From contig OU015490.1 in the NCBI GenBank assembly GCA_907164885.2, positions 220,867,869 through 220,931,868 of the forward strand: a stretch of DNA of 64,000 nt, written 5' to 3'. Positions 25,557 to 41,680 of the stretch are shown in pieces; the first letter of the stretch is position 1, and every line of letters starts with the position of its first letter. The stretch is from Dolomedes plantarius (Eukaryota; Arthropoda; Arachnida; Araneae; Dolomedidae). Position numbers and translations under genes: made by a program. The notes under the pieces were generated by a model, which made no database searches, had not been told where the DNA came from, and saw only the letters and a program-made list of their open reading frames with translations.

Positions 25557-26798
25557 AACGGTTCTAATTTGAAACAGGACTGTTCTTAAGAGAGCATTTT
25601 TCTTTTACTGGTGTAGTGATTGATTAATAATTTCACTTATTAAATGTTTATTCAAACCCTCACTGATTATTTTTGTCTTTTAAGTATGTTAATAATCTAT
25701 TGAAAATAACGAACAATTATTACTGAATTATAAGAGAAAAACTAAGATTTTACAATTCTTTAGCTATCCATTACGTTAATTAGCTATTCATTATATGATT
25801 TTAGGTATGATAAATTTGTAATTTACCCTTTACACTCTTAATCATAAAATAAAATTCTAGTTTCTTTTTCTATTTCTTCCCTGGTGAATTTATTGTTTTT
25901 TTATGTAGCATAATAATCTATTACACAAAATTTTTCTTTACATTATTTGATATTATGTTCGAACTTTTATCCCTTAAGCACTTTCATAAAAACAAAAATC
26001 TTTAATTTCGGCTCTCCTCTGCATTTGCTAATGAAGATAACTTTTTCCACTGAAGAATGTCGAATGCTTCATTATGGATTTAATTCTACAAATACAGAAG
26101 ATAAAGGCCTATCTCAAAAAAGGTAGATAATTAATGGTTAAAGGATTCAAATTAAATTCAAAATTACGTAAAGTTGAAATGCGATAAAAATCTGAGGGAA
26201 TATCTATAACATTACACATATAAAAGTTTTAATAAATCACACATTTTGCAATATATTCTTGTTGCAGAAAAGGGGTAGAAACAATGAGTTTTTTCCTATG
26301 ACACATGTGCAAAATTCAAACATTTTCATGAATTTTAAATTAGAATAAAAAAGGAAAATTAGTAAGATCCGTAATGCCTTAAAAATTTCATCTTTCTTTT
26401 TTAAGAATATATGTTACTGTTTGCTTCATAATGTTCAAACACTAATCACTGAAACACTATCTCAAAAATGATTGTTTACTTTTGACTTCCCTCTGAGTAA
26501 GCATCTAATGAAGATAATTAGTTCCTCAGAAAAACATCGAATACCTAATTATGGATCAAATTGTAAATACTAAATTGATAAAAATTTAATTTCAAACGTT
26601 AAGCTTAAAATAATTGGAATTTTAGGGATTCAAATTAAATTGAAATCCACACGAAGTTGAAATAGATAAAACATTTTAAGAAAATTTTAAACTTTAATAA
26701 ATATAAGAAAGCTTGATAAATAATGCATTCTGGTTATGAAAATTCGTGATGTCTGAGATATCTTGCAATAAAGATAAGTCATTTTCTTTTATATATAA

Positions 26799-27993
<1,195 letters not shown>

Positions 27994-28404
27994 TATATAT
28001 ATATATATATACGGTCCCTCCAGCACCGGACAAACAGGAACTTACCGCAAATCTCGGACAAACTTTATTCTATCAATTTTTATATGTTCGTGAGCAGCAA
28101 CAATTCACCAAATCCCCGGCCGAAACCTTGATGGGTCATTTAAAATTTCTTGAGGTCATACTCACATGACCTTTGCACTCTTGCAGTGATTGGACAGAGG
28201 GCCCCAGGAAAGTTCTGTGGGATTGAGTCCCGTGGCCGTTATAAAAACTTTGGCGCCTACGAGACTAGGGGTGAAAGGGAGGATATGTTGATTACCTACT
28301 TCAGTTTTTAGGTTACTTACAATGCCTTTGTTTTTAAAACGAAAACGAAATTAACTCTATGCCCAAGGAATGTTAAAAAAACTCAGAAATTAGTTAAGGT
28401 TTTT

Positions 28405-28475
<71 letters not shown>

Positions 28476-29442
28476 TTATATATATATATATATATTAAAC
28501 ATAAAATTTTAGTTTTAGCATCCAGTTGTTTGATAAATATTCTTTACGTTAAAAAAAAATACCATATTTTAACTAGTATGATAAATTCATGCTTTTAAAC
28601 ATTTGACAAGAGGTAATTTCATATTTTTCTGGGAAAGAATCTATCCTCTCACTCTATTAAATTTTAAAACTGTTTTCAAATAAATAGAGGTAAAACTACA
28701 ATTTTTAATAAATGAAAGGGTATTTAATATACTATTATAAATAAAATCCATTAGGCTATTTTTTTCTATTTTACAGACTGACCGTAATGACTTTGCAAAC
28801 TTTTAAGTTTTAACGGTTAAAATAAATGATATGTTTTATATGCTTTCTCTACACAATTAGCTGTTGTTGTCTGTTTTTATCCCTTACACATTATAAAATT
28901 ACATATGGTGTTAATATTGTAAGATATGATTTATCAAAAAATCAGATTGAAATGAAATGGTATAACTTTGCAAAATCATTCGGGGGGAACAACAGCAAAT
29001 ATTTATATAACTTTCTCACGAAAATGCCGTTTGAAATCATGTAAGAGGATATTTTTTTGGGTTTAATGGGGAACACCAAAACACGAAATAATTAGTATTT
29101 TATGTGGTGCATTCCCAATATTTTGCAAGTGTTTGAAACAGCTTACATTAATATTAGCTCTTTTAATACGCATCAGTAAAAATCCTGCATATGCATGAAT
29201 CTGAATGTGCAAGAGTAATTCGGAAAGGTTAAAGATAGGTACTTTTTGCATAGAAACATAAGATGTTGGTCTATTCGATGTTTTCCAAGTGCATCATAAG
29301 TAATATCGCCGCCGTCCACACCCGAAGGTTATACGGCCCTTCAATAATAAAAATAATCATGCCGACGGTAATCCAGCCCAACCGGGTCCCGAAGTTTTTC
29401 TTTTTGCAATTCCTTTACCTGTCTTTTTTTTTAACTGAGGGG

Positions 29443-30189
29443 CTATCCACCTTCCCCTTGTAGGGGGAAGTGTATATTCATAATTTCCTGCATAATATTC
29501 TTCATGTACCTTCTACAATAATAATCCGTAAATAATTTACTAGGGGCCCAATCTTGAAAGCCCAAAGGTAGGATTTTTCGTGCTTCAGCCCATTTGCTAC
29601 AATTGTATATACAGTGCTTAATAGTTTGTATATTGCCACACTCACAAAGATCTGTTTTAGCAAAAAAACTGTTTTGATAGACTCCTATACAGCCATGTTC
29701 AGTTATTGCTTGATTAAGAAGGAAATCTGCCGACAGTCTTTTCGTAGAAACTCTAGAGAATACCTCAAATACTTTCCTTCCTACACTGCTTCTCTCCGAA
29801 TTTTCTTGCCATATATTTATGTAATAATTCTTAATTTTACTCTTAATCTGTTCTTTAGTTAATTTATAATTTCCTGTGATTTCATTCAGTGTTGTTGCTT
29901 CTTTAGCTGCTGCGTCTACCATCTCATTTTCATTAATGCCACAGTGGGCTTTAACCCAGTGTAAGTTTACTGCTATCTCATGACTTTCTATTAGGTTTTT
30001 TATATTTCAATCCTATCTCCCTTAAAATAATATGTACATATACCTTGCAGTGTACTTCTAGAATCAATGTATATGTCGATTTCCTGTATTCTTTTACTTA
30101 TAGCATCAGTGATGGCCATGTCAATGGCTTCAACTTCGGCGCTATAGGATGATGCATTATTAGGTAGACATTTAAGCTTTGTTTGCTAT
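29443..30189 (-). pseudogene. Non-LTR retrotransposon RNase H remnant (U3)
   Basis: Same frame and lesions as U1; the 159-residue open segment is 29443-29922. Confidence 0.8.
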
Positions 30190-31455
30190 AAAACATTAAG
30201 GTTGTAACGTGTTCACGCCTCACCAAACCCTTCGTTAGTTTTCCAAGTGCATCATAAGCAGTCGAATATAAATGATTGATTATATTCCAAATTCTATCTA
30301 GGTTATGAGCAAACAACCGCACTGGACAAAAAGAAACTGATGGCCGTATGCTATATTTTGAAAAATTTGATTCTTGATTAACCAGATGGAAGTTCTACAA
30401 ATAGGTTTTTCCAAAAGTTCGTTTTTCCTCTTAACTTAGTGAGAAAAGGCAGAAACAAATGGCAGATTGTTTTTAATTAAAACCAGAAACATTTTTCAAC
30501 AGACTATGCTATGATCAAAGTCTTCTGGATTTCACTTTAATGTAGAAGAATTTCAAAATTATTTCTTGGGACTTTCATTTGTGACCTTTATACCACTAAA
30601 AGTAATGTAGAAAACAGAAAAATAACTACATTAGAAATCTATGCTACGATAATTAAAAGCTATCATTGTGTGTTCCTTTTCTAATACTACATTTATCTGA
30701 GAGTCAGCTCAGTTCATGGTGGAATCTGCAGTATTTGGTGGTTACAAGTCAATCATTCCTGTTACACTAATCTGGCAGTATATTGCTGTTATACTGTGCT
30801 AGAGAATATGGCCCAGGCTAGTTTCCTACCTTGTCTCAAAGGAAGATATTACTAAGGGCTGCCCTGACATTCCTGTGTAGCATCTGTACAACATTTTGGA
30901 CTTTTTCGGAAATAAAAATTCAGTGATATTCCAATGCCGATAATACTTGGTACCACTCTGCATATTTATATAGAATAACATTAGCATAAAAGATGCGCAC
31001 TTTTGTTTAAAAATTTATAACTCAGAGACTAAAACTTTAAGTTTAGACTTGTCGCACAATTTTAATTATACTTTTCACAATCTGATTAATGTATGCGCGA
31101 TTGAGCATGTGTTTTTGTTTTTCAAAGACAGCGAGATAATTTTTGTTTGGCTTTTTGATCTATTAAAGTAAATTTGTGAATCCTAAATATTTATAAAAAT
31201 ACACGTTATCGGGGTCACAATTTTGTTTTCTATTATTTCTTTAAAACTAAAATATTGAAGTTTTAGACAAAGTTCAATTTTATAAACAAAAAGACAATCC
31301 TATTTGTCTCATGAATACGATGTCAAGATGTTATAAATCGAAAATATAATAGCTTGAATCATAAAAATTTGAAAATTATGCATAGCGATTTTTCCTTGTT
31401 TAATTAACCCATGTAGGACCGCTCCATGTTTTCTTTATTGGAAATGCACCATATA

Positions 31456-31489
<34 letters not shown>

Positions 31490-31493
<4 letters not shown>

Positions 31494-31999
31494 AAGAATT
31501 AATCAGAGAAAGGGGAATAATTAAGAAAATTTAAGGGGGTGTTTAATTGAAATCTAATTTCTAGTGTTAAATGTCACTGTTTGTGTACTTCCAGACGGGC
31601 TACGGGACAAGGGGAGTCCCAGTTTAGAAAGTTGGACTTGATTCACGAAAGTTGTAGAAGGAATAGATGGAAAATCTATTAACAGTATCGCGCTTAGCCA
31701 CTCCCCTTCCCCATCATCGGTGCATGCGTCATGAGCGCATGCGCAATGGCATTAGAAACTTGGAAACAAAAGTGTTTTAATTAGAGAGGGTTTGATTTTG
31801 ATCTTGGTTGGTTGCGAATCACGAGGCGTGGGATGAAAAGTTGGCACTGATTGATTGGAAGTTATTCAGTTTAAGAATAAAACTCTTGGATAAATATTAA
31901 TTGTAATTATTTACCACATGCCTATGTTCACTTTCTGCATATTAATAATTATTAGGAGAAAATGTTAAGTGGGATGTACGTGTAGAAGAAGCACTTCAT
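31490..31999 (+). mobile_element. LTR-like block (U3)
   Basis: 510 bp, no visible difference from the U1 copy; the preceding TA tract is the shortest of the five. Confidence 0.42.
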
Positions 32000-32476
32000 G
32001 AGTCGAGTAGAATTTTGTGATCATGCGAGGGATTAACCCCACAGCCGTTTTAAATTTAACTTAAAAGTATTTGAATTTTGTAAAATTTGTCTAGGTTTTC
32101 ATCTCTCTTCTCGTGATTGCGGCATCCATCAGCGGAAAAATTTCCGGGAAAGAGCATTATTTTTGGTCTGAAGCTACACTTTTTTTTTTTTTTTTTTTGT
32201 GCTGATGCCAGCGAGTGAAATAGCCGATATATTGAGTTCCAGTTCCGGATAACGTGGTACAAGGATGATGTTCGCCGACTTCGCATTCTGTATTCACCAA
32301 GGTGGATGTTGTGCATTGTCTTCACAACGCTTTTTTCTGCCCAAGGTGTTGTGGGTGGATTTGTTTCCTGTAGTGTGTTATGTGAAAATTATTCGGGATA
32401 TGTTTTTTCAACGGATAATTTTTTTTCCATTCGTCTTCTGCATGGCGGACATCGTGTTAATCTTCATCGTGTTAAT

Positions 32477-32916
32477 ACAGTTATACCAGTTTTACCACAT
32501 ACATCTTATACCGTTTTCCAATGTCCATTCGGTGTTCTTAGAAATCGTTTTCCTAAGGCTCCTATTGAAAAACAGAAATCGCAAAAGTCCATTGGAGAAG
32601 AGTCAGGTAATTTTACAGGTATTTCATTAAATGGTATACATTTTATTCCTGCTAATGACTCTTTCTTTGCTAAATAAGAGGCAGTTGATTTACACGTGTG
32701 ACTAGAGGTCTTAGGAGGAGGTTTAGCGGTCATGTTTTCATTTTTACTTTCAGTTAGACGTTTTTTCACTTTCAAATTTAATATAGTATAAATACATATT
32801 TTTGAAATGCCATAACCGAAATGTTTACACCGCTTTATAATTTGTTCATACAAATATTTCTCCCCGGGATGAGCAGTTATCTAACCTTCGAGCCATCTAT
32901 CAATTTTAGGAGCCAT
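32477..32916 (-). pseudogene. Mariner-like transposase, 3' end cut (U4)
   Basis: As in U2: 115-residue open segment (32506-32853), C-terminal tail removed by the U3-U4 junction. Confidence 0.6.
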
Positions 32917-33074
32917 TTTCAAAATAAATCTTTTATTTTACATTCCAATCAAGGAAAAAAAATAGCAGACGATTATTCTGAAGTTGGGAAATTTTTATCT
33001 CAAAATGCAAACGCCAAAAACAAATTACAAAATCGTTTCCATAAAGTGCGATGAAGTGAAGTGCGCAGAAGTGA

Positions 33075-33180
<106 letters not shown>

Positions 33181-33313
33181 CACACACAAACACTATCTAC
33201 CAATTAGTATTTGGACAGCCATAGAAATTATGATATTTGCGGTCCTGATATACTTCCCGCCTCCGCCGTTAAATATCGTGTAGGAAAAAACATTGACTTT
33301 AGCCTCTTGCAAG

Positions 33314-33684
33314 ATGCCACAAAGTGCAGATTTATCTGATTTCGAGAAAGGTATAAACGTCGAGTATCACATAAATGGCCGATCATTCAGGGACATATAA
33401 AACGAGCTGAATTACCCTAAATCGACAGTGGCCTATCTGATTCAGAACTGGAAAGTGAGCGGTGATTGTCGGAATATGCCCCGAGTCGGAAGACCCACGA
33501 AACTGGGAGATAGAGACAGACGGATGCTGTCCAGAAAAATTCGAAAGAATCGCACCAACCGATGGCCCACATACTTCTGGAGTTTCAGCAGGCTTCCGGG
33601 AGTGTTGTTTCGATGAATATCATTTGTAAGGAAGCACATATACTTGGTTTTCATGGTCGTTCTGCCGCTCATATATATACGTGA
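33314..33684 (+). pseudogene. Tc1-like transposase, N-terminal fragment (U4)
   Basis: Same sequence and lesions as the U1 fragment. Confidence 0.82.
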
Positions 33685-34926
33685 AACGGTTCTAATTTGA
33701 AACAGGACTGTTCTTAAGAGAGCATTTTTCTTTTACTGGTGTAGTGATTGATTAATAATTTCACTTATTAAATGTTTATTCAAACCCTCACTGATTATTT
33801 TTGTCTTTTAAGTATGTTAATAATCTATTGAAAATAACGAACAATTATTACTGAATTATAAGAGAAAAACTAAGATTTTACAATTCTTTAGCTATCCATT
33901 ACGTTAATTAGCTATTCATTATATGATTTTAGGTATGATAAATTTGTAATTTACCCTTTACACTCTTAATCATAAAATAAAATTCTAGTTTCTTTTTCTA
34001 TTTCTTCCCTGGTGAATTTATTGTTTTTTTATGTAGCATAATAATCTATTACACAAAATTTTTCTTTACATTATTTGATATTATGTTCGAACTTTTATCC
34101 CTTAAGCACTTTCATAAAAACAAAAATCTTTAATTTCGGCTCTCCTCTGCATTTGCTAATGAAGATAACTTTTTCCACTGAAGAATGTCGAATGCTTCAT
34201 TATGGATTTAATTCTACAAATACAGAAGATAAAGGCCTATCTCAAAAAAGGTAGATAATTAATGGTTAAAGGATTCAAATTAAATTCAAAATTACGTAAA
34301 GTTGAAATGCGATAAAAATCTGAGGGAATATCTATAACATTACACATATAAAAGTTTTAATAAATCACACATTTTGCAATATATTCTTGTTGCAGAAAAG
34401 GGGTAGAAACAATGAGTTTTTTCCTATGACACATGTGCAAAATTCAAACATTTTCATGAATTTTAAATTAGAATAAAAAAGGAAAATTAGTAAGATCCGT
34501 AATGCCTTAAAAATTTCATCTTTCTTTTTTAAGAATATATGTTACTGTTTGCTTCATAATGTTCAAACACTAATCACTGAAACACTATCTCAAAAATGAT
34601 TGTTTACTTTTGACTTCCCTCTGAGTAAGCATCTAATGAAGATAATTAGTTCCTCAGAAAAACATCGAATACCTAATTATGGATCAAATTGTAAATACTA
34701 AATTGATAAAAATTTAATTTCAAACGTTAAGCTTAAAATAATTGGAATTTTAGGGATTCAAATTAAATTGAAATCCACACGAAGTTGAAATAGATAAAAC
34801 ATTTTAAGAAAATTTTAAACTTTAATAAATATAAGAAAGCTTGATAAATAATGCATTCTGGTTATGAAAATTCGTGATGTCTGAGATATCTTGCAATAAA
34901 GATAAGTCATTTTCTTTTATATATAA

Positions 34927-35888
34927 CTAGCTAAAAACACGCGCTTCGCTACAGAGTACATTCAAATTAAATACAACGGTGAATGTATGCAATTAATGCC
35001 AATATATATATATATATATATATATAAATAGTGAGGGATATTTATTTTTTGTGGATAATATTCAATCGTCTGCTGCATTAGAATGAAAAAGAATATCATT
35101 TTTGTCTATTTAGTTGTTATGCACGTGACGATAAATTTATTTAAAGTACCAGAAAAAGAAATCACGTGATCAACATTTAATAAATTAAATTTTACAAAAT
35201 TAATCTTTAAAAATTTGTACTTTTGTCATATACCTAAAACAGCATGAATACACTTATTTATATATATATATATAACAGTTCCGTAACTGACTCATTCACT
35301 CACTGGTATACAAGGCACAGAACAAACCGCTGGACCTAAAGGGTTGAAATTTTGCATAGCGATTCTTCTTATAGTGTAGGGGTGCACTTAGAAAGATTTT
35401 TCAAAAATTCTTCTTAGATTTTTTAAAATAAAATTTTTAAGCAGTTATTTTAACTTTTTTTACGTTTACATTTAAACTAATACTTTGAGGGTTATAAAAT
35501 TTATATCACAATAAAGATCATAAAAATTCCTTTAAAATGAATTTTTTTTTAATCTTTACCTCCATTTCCTGATTTTTTTTGAATTTTTAAAGATTAATTT
35601 TTAGAATTTAATTTATGAAATACTGATCACGTGATTTATTTTTCTGGTACTTTAAATAAATTTATCGTCACGTGCATAACAACTAATTAAACAAAAAATA
35701 TTTTTTCCCTTGCTAATGCAGCAGACGATTGGACATTATCCAAAAAAGTATTAAAATACAGTAAAAGAAATGTTCAACAAACTATACTATATTAACTTTA
35801 CTATATTCTTTAGTATTCTTTATATTAGATTTAATTTGAATATTTTCTTCTACATTATTTTGTCTATAAAATTATCCTTTACGATATT

Positions 35889-35934
<46 letters not shown>

Positions 35935-36007
35935 GCATGAATTGCATACATTGACCGTTGTATTTAATTTGAATGTACTACGTAGCGAAGTACGTCTTTT
36001 CAGCTAG
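34927..36007. mobile_element. Inverted pair of non-autonomous Helitrons (U4)
   Basis: Same structure as U1; shortest of the five because of the short TA tract. Confidence 0.72.
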
Positions 36008-36418
36008 TATATATATATATATATACGGTCCCTCCAGCACCGGACAAACAGGAACTTACCGCAAATCTCGGACAAACTTTATTCTATCAATTTTTATATG
36101 TTCGTGAGCAGCAACAATTCACCAAATCCCCGGCCGAAACCTTGATGGGTCATTTAAAATTTCTTGAGGTCATACTCACATGACCTTTGCACTCTTGCAG
36201 TGATTGGACAGAGGGCCCCAGGAAAGTTCTGTGGGATTGAGTCCCGTGGCCGTTATAAAAACTTTGGCGCCTACGAGACTAGGGGTGAAAGGGAGGATAT
36301 GTTGATTACCTACTTCAGTTTTTAGGTTACTTACAATGCCTTTGTTTTTAAAACGAAAACGAAATTAACTCTATGCCCAAGGAATGTTAAAAAAACTCAG
36401 AAATTAGTTAAGGTTTTT

Positions 36419-36481
<63 letters not shown>

Positions 36482-37448
36482 TTATATATATATATATATA
36501 TTAAACATAAAATTTTAGTTTTAGCATCCAGTTGTTTGATAAATATTCTTTACGTTAAAAAAAAATACCATATTTTAACTAGTATGATAAATTCATGCTT
36601 TTAAACATTTGACAAGAGGTAATTTCATATTTTTCTGGGAAAGAATCTATCCTCTCACTCTATTAAATTTTAAAACTGTTTTCAAATAAATAGAGGTAAA
36701 ACTACAATTTTTAATAAATGAAAGGGTATTTAATATACTATTATAAATAAAATCCATTAGGCTATTTTTTTCTATTTTACAGACTGACCGTAATGACTTT
36801 GCAAACTTTTAAGTTTTAACGGTTAAAATAAATGATATGTTTTATATGCTTTCTCTACACAATTAGCTGTTGTTGTCTGTTTTTATCCCTTACACATTAT
36901 AAAATTACATATGGTGTTAATATTGTAAGATATGATTTATCAAAAAATCAGATTGAAATGAAATGGTATAACTTTGCAAAATCATTCGGGGGGAACAACA
37001 GCAAATATTTATATAACTTTCTCACGAAAATGCCGTTTGAAATCATGTAAGAGGATATTTTTTTGGGTTTAATGGGGAACACCAAAACACGAAATAATTA
37101 GTATTTTATGTGGTGCATTCCCAATATTTTGCAAGTGTTTGAAACAGCTTACATTAATATTAGCTCTTTTAATACGCATCAGTAAAAATCCTGCATATGC
37201 ATGAATCTGAATGTGCAAGAGTAATTCGGAAAGGTTAAAGATAGGTACTTTTTGCATAGAAACATAAGATGTTGGTCTATTCGATGTTTTCCAAGTGCAT
37301 CATAAGTAATATCGCCGCCGTCCACACCCGAAGGTTATACGGCCCTTCAATAATAAAAATAATCATGCCGACGGTAATCCAGCCCAACCGGGTCCCGAAG
37401 TTTTTCTTTTTGCAATTCCTTTACCTGTCTTTTTTTTTAACTGAGGGG

Positions 37449-38195
37449 CTATCCACCTTCCCCTTGTAGGGGGAAGTGTATATTCATAATTTCCTGCATA
37501 ATATTCTTCATGTACCTTCTACAATAATAATCCGTAAATAATTTACTAGGGGCCCAATCTTGAAAGCCCAAAGGTAGGATTTTTCGTGCTTCAGCCCATT
37601 TGCTACAATTGTATATACAGTGCTTAATAGTTTGTATATTGCCACACTCACAAAGATCTGTTTTAGCAAAAAAACTGTTTTGATAGACTCCTATACAGCC
37701 ATGTTCAGTTATTGCTTGATTAAGAAGGAAATCTGCCGACAGTCTTTTCGTAGAAACTCTAGAGAATACCTCAAATACTTTCCTTCCTACACTGCTTCTC
37801 TCCGAATTTTCTTGCCATATATTTATGTAATAATTCTTAATTTTACTCTTAATCTGTTCTTTAGTTAATTTATAATTTCCTGTGATTTCATTCAGTGTTG
37901 TTGCTTCTTTAGCTGCTGCGTCTACCATCTCATTTTCATTAATGCCACAGTGGGCTTTAACCCAGTGTAAGTTTACTGCTATCTCATGACTTTCTATTAG
38001 GTTTTTTATATTTCAATCCTATCTCCCTTAAAATAATATGTACATATACCTTGCAGTGTACTTCTAGAATCAATGTATATGTCGATTTCCTGTATTCTTT
38101 TACTTATAGCATCAGTGATGGCCATGTCAATGGCTTCAACTTCGGCGCTATAGGATGATGCATTATTAGGTAGACATTTAAGCTTTGTTTGCTAT
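37449..38195 (-). pseudogene. Non-LTR retrotransposon RNase H remnant (U4)
   Basis: Same frame and lesions as U1; open segment 37449-37928. Confidence 0.8.
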
Positions 38196-39461
38196 AAAAC
38201 ATTAAGGTTGTAACGTGTTCACGCCTCACCAAACCCTTCGTTAGTTTTCCAAGTGCATCATAAGCAGTCGAATATAAATGATTGATTATATTCCAAATTC
38301 TATCTAGGTTATGAGCAAACAACCGCACTGGACAAAAAGAAACTGATGGCCGTATGCTATATTTTGAAAAATTTGATTCTTGATTAACCAGATGGAAGTT
38401 CTACAAATAGGTTTTTCCAAAAGTTCGTTTTTCCTCTTAACTTAGTGAGAAAAGGCAGAAACAAATGGCAGATTGTTTTTAATTAAAACCAGAAACATTT
38501 TTCAACAGACTATGCTATGATCAAAGTCTTCTGGATTTCACTTTAATGTAGAAGAATTTCAAAATTATTTCTTGGGACTTTCATTTGTGACCTTTATACC
38601 ACTAAAAGTAATGTAGAAAACAGAAAAATAACTACATTAGAAATCTATGCTACGATAATTAAAAGCTATCATTGTGTGTTCCTTTTCTAATACTACATTT
38701 ATCTGAGAGTCAGCTCAGTTCATGGTGGAATCTGCAGTATTTGGTGGTTACAAGTCAATCATTCCTGTTACACTAATCTGGCAGTATATTGCTGTTATAC
38801 TGTGCTAGAGAATATGGCCCAGGCTAGTTTCCTACCTTGTCTCAAAGGAAGATATTACTAAGGGCTGCCCTGACATTCCTGTGTAGCATCTGTACAACAT
38901 TTTGGACTTTTTCGGAAATAAAAATTCAGTGATATTCCAATGCCGATAATACTTGGTACCACTCTGCATATTTATATAGAATAACATTAGCATAAAAGAT
39001 GCGCACTTTTGTTTAAAAATTTATAACTCAGAGACTAAAACTTTAAGTTTAGACTTGTCGCACAATTTTAATTATACTTTTCACAATCTGATTAATGTAT
39101 GCGCGATTGAGCATGTGTTTTTGTTTTTCAAAGACAGCGAGATAATTTTTGTTTGGCTTTTTGATCTATTAAAGTAAATTTGTGAATCCTAAATATTTAT
39201 AAAAATACACGTTATCGGGGTCACAATTTTGTTTTCTATTATTTCTTTAAAACTAAAATATTGAAGTTTTAGACAAAGTTCAATTTTATAAACAAAAAGA
39301 CAATCCTATTTGTCTCATGAATACGATGTCAAGATGTTATAAATCGAAAATATAATAGCTTGAATCATAAAAATTTGAAAATTATGCATAGCGATTTTTC
39401 CTTGTTTAATTAACCCATGTAGGACCGCTCCATGTTTTCTTTATTGGAAATGCACCATATA

Positions 39462-39515
<54 letters not shown>

Positions 39516-39521
<6 letters not shown>

Positions 39522-40025
39522 GAATTAATCAGAGAAAGGGGAATAATTAAGAAAATTTAAGGGGGTGTTTAATTGAAATCTAATTTCTAGTGTTAAATGT
39601 CACTGTTTGTGTACTTCCAGACGGGCTACGGGACAAGGGGAGTCCCAGTTTAGAAAGTTGGACTTGATTCACGAAAGTTGTAGAAGGAATAGATGGAAAA
39701 TCTATTAACAGTATCGCGCTTAGCCACTCCCCTTCCCCATCATCGGTGCATGCGTCATGAGCGCATGCGCAATGGCATTAGAAACTTGGAAACAAAAGTG
39801 TTTTAATTAGAGAGGGTTTGATTTTGATCTTGGTTGGTTGCGAATCACGAGGCGTGGGATGAAAAGTTGGCACTGATTGATTGGAAGTTATTCAGTTTAA
39901 GAATAAAACTCTTGGATAAATATTAATTGTAATTATTTACCACATGCCTATGTTCACTTTCTGCATATTAATAATTATTAGGAGAAAATGTTAAGTGGGA
40001 TGTACGTGTAGAAGAAGCACTTCAT
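39516..40025 (+). mobile_element. LTR-like block (U4)
   Basis: The first bases differ: the tg of tgttaag is replaced by continued TA repeat (atatattaagaatt). The TA tract has eaten into the start of the block in this copy only. Confidence 0.42.
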
Positions 40026-40502
40026 GAGTCGAGTAGAATTTTGTGATCATGCGAGGGATTAACCCCACAGCCGTTTTAAATTTAACTTAAAAGTATTTGA
40101 ATTTTGTAAAATTTGTCTAGGTTTTCATCTCTCTTCTCGTGATTGCGGCATCCATCAGCGGAAAAATTTCCGGGAAAGAGCATTATTTTTGGTCTGAAGC
40201 TACACTTTTTTTTTTTTTTTTTTTGTGCTGATGCCAGCGAGTGAAATAGCCGATATATTGAGTTCCAGTTCCGGATAACGTGGTACAAGGATGATGTTCG
40301 CCGACTTCGCATTCTGTATTCACCAAGGTGGATGTTGTGCATTGTCTTCACAACGCTTTTTTCTGCCCAAGGTGTTGTGGGTGGATTTGTTTCCTGTAGT
40401 GTGTTATGTGAAAATTATTCGGGATATGTTTTTTCAACGGATAATTTTTTTTCCATTCGTCTTCTGCATGGCGGACATCGTGTTAATCTTCATCGTGTTA
40501 AT

Positions 40503-40942
40503 ACAGTTATACCAGTTTTACCACATACATCTTATACCGTTTTCCAATGTCCATTCGGTGTTCTTAGAAATCGTTTTCCTAAGGCTCCTATTGAAAAACA
40601 GAAATCGCAAAAGTCCATTGGAGAAGAGTCAGGTAATTTTACAGGTATTTCATTAAATGGTATACATTTTATTCCTGCTAATGACTCTTTCTTTGCTAAA
40701 TAAGAGGCAGTTGATTTACACGTGTGACTAGAGGTCTTAGGAGGAGGTTTAGCGGTCATGTTTTCATTTTTACTTTCAGTTAGACGTTTTTTCACTTTCA
40801 AATTTAATATAGTATAAATACATATTTTTGAAATGCCATAACCGAAATGTTTACACCGCTTTATAATTTGTTCATACAAATATTTCTCCCCGGGATGAGC
40901 AGTTATCTAACCTTCGAGCCATCTATCAATTTTAGGAGCCAT
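40503..40942 (-). pseudogene. Mariner-like transposase, 3' end cut (U5)
   Basis: As in U2; open segment 40532-40879. Confidence 0.6.
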
Positions 40943-41100
40943 TTTCAAAATAAATCTTTTATTTTACATTCCAATCAAGGAAAAAAAATAGCAGACGATT
41001 ATTCTGAAGTTGGGAAATTTTTATCTCAAAATGCAAACGCCAAAAACAAATTACAAAATCGTTTCCATAAAGTGCGATGAAGTGAAGTGCGCAGAAGTGA

Positions 41101-41176
<76 letters not shown>

Positions 41177-41309
41177 CACACACAAACACTATCTACCAAT
41201 TAGTATTTGGACAGCCATAGAAATTATGATATTTGCGGTCCTGATATACTTCCCGCCTCCGCCGTTAAATATCGTGTAGGAAAAAACATTGACTTTAGCC
41301 TCTTGCAAG

Positions 41310-41680
41310 ATGCCACAAAGTGCAGATTTATCTGATTTCGAGAAAGGTATAAACGTCGAGTATCACATAAATGGCCGATCATTCAGGGACATATAAAACG
41401 AGCTGAATTACCCTAAATCGACAGTGGCCTATCTGATTCAGAACTGGAAAGTGAGCGGTGATTGTCGGAATATGCCCCGAGTCGGAAGACCCACGAAACT
41501 GGGAGATAGAGACAGACGGATGCTGTCCAGAAAAATTCGAAAGAATCGCACCAACCGATGGCCCACATACTTCTGGAGTTTCAGCAGGCTTCCGGGAGTG
41601 TTGTTTCGATGAATATCATTTGTAAGGAAGCACATATACTTGGTTTTCATGGTCGTTCTGCCGCTCATATATATACGTGA
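41310..41680 (+). pseudogene. Tc1-like transposase, N-terminal fragment (U5)
   Basis: Same sequence and lesions as the U1 fragment. Confidence 0.82.
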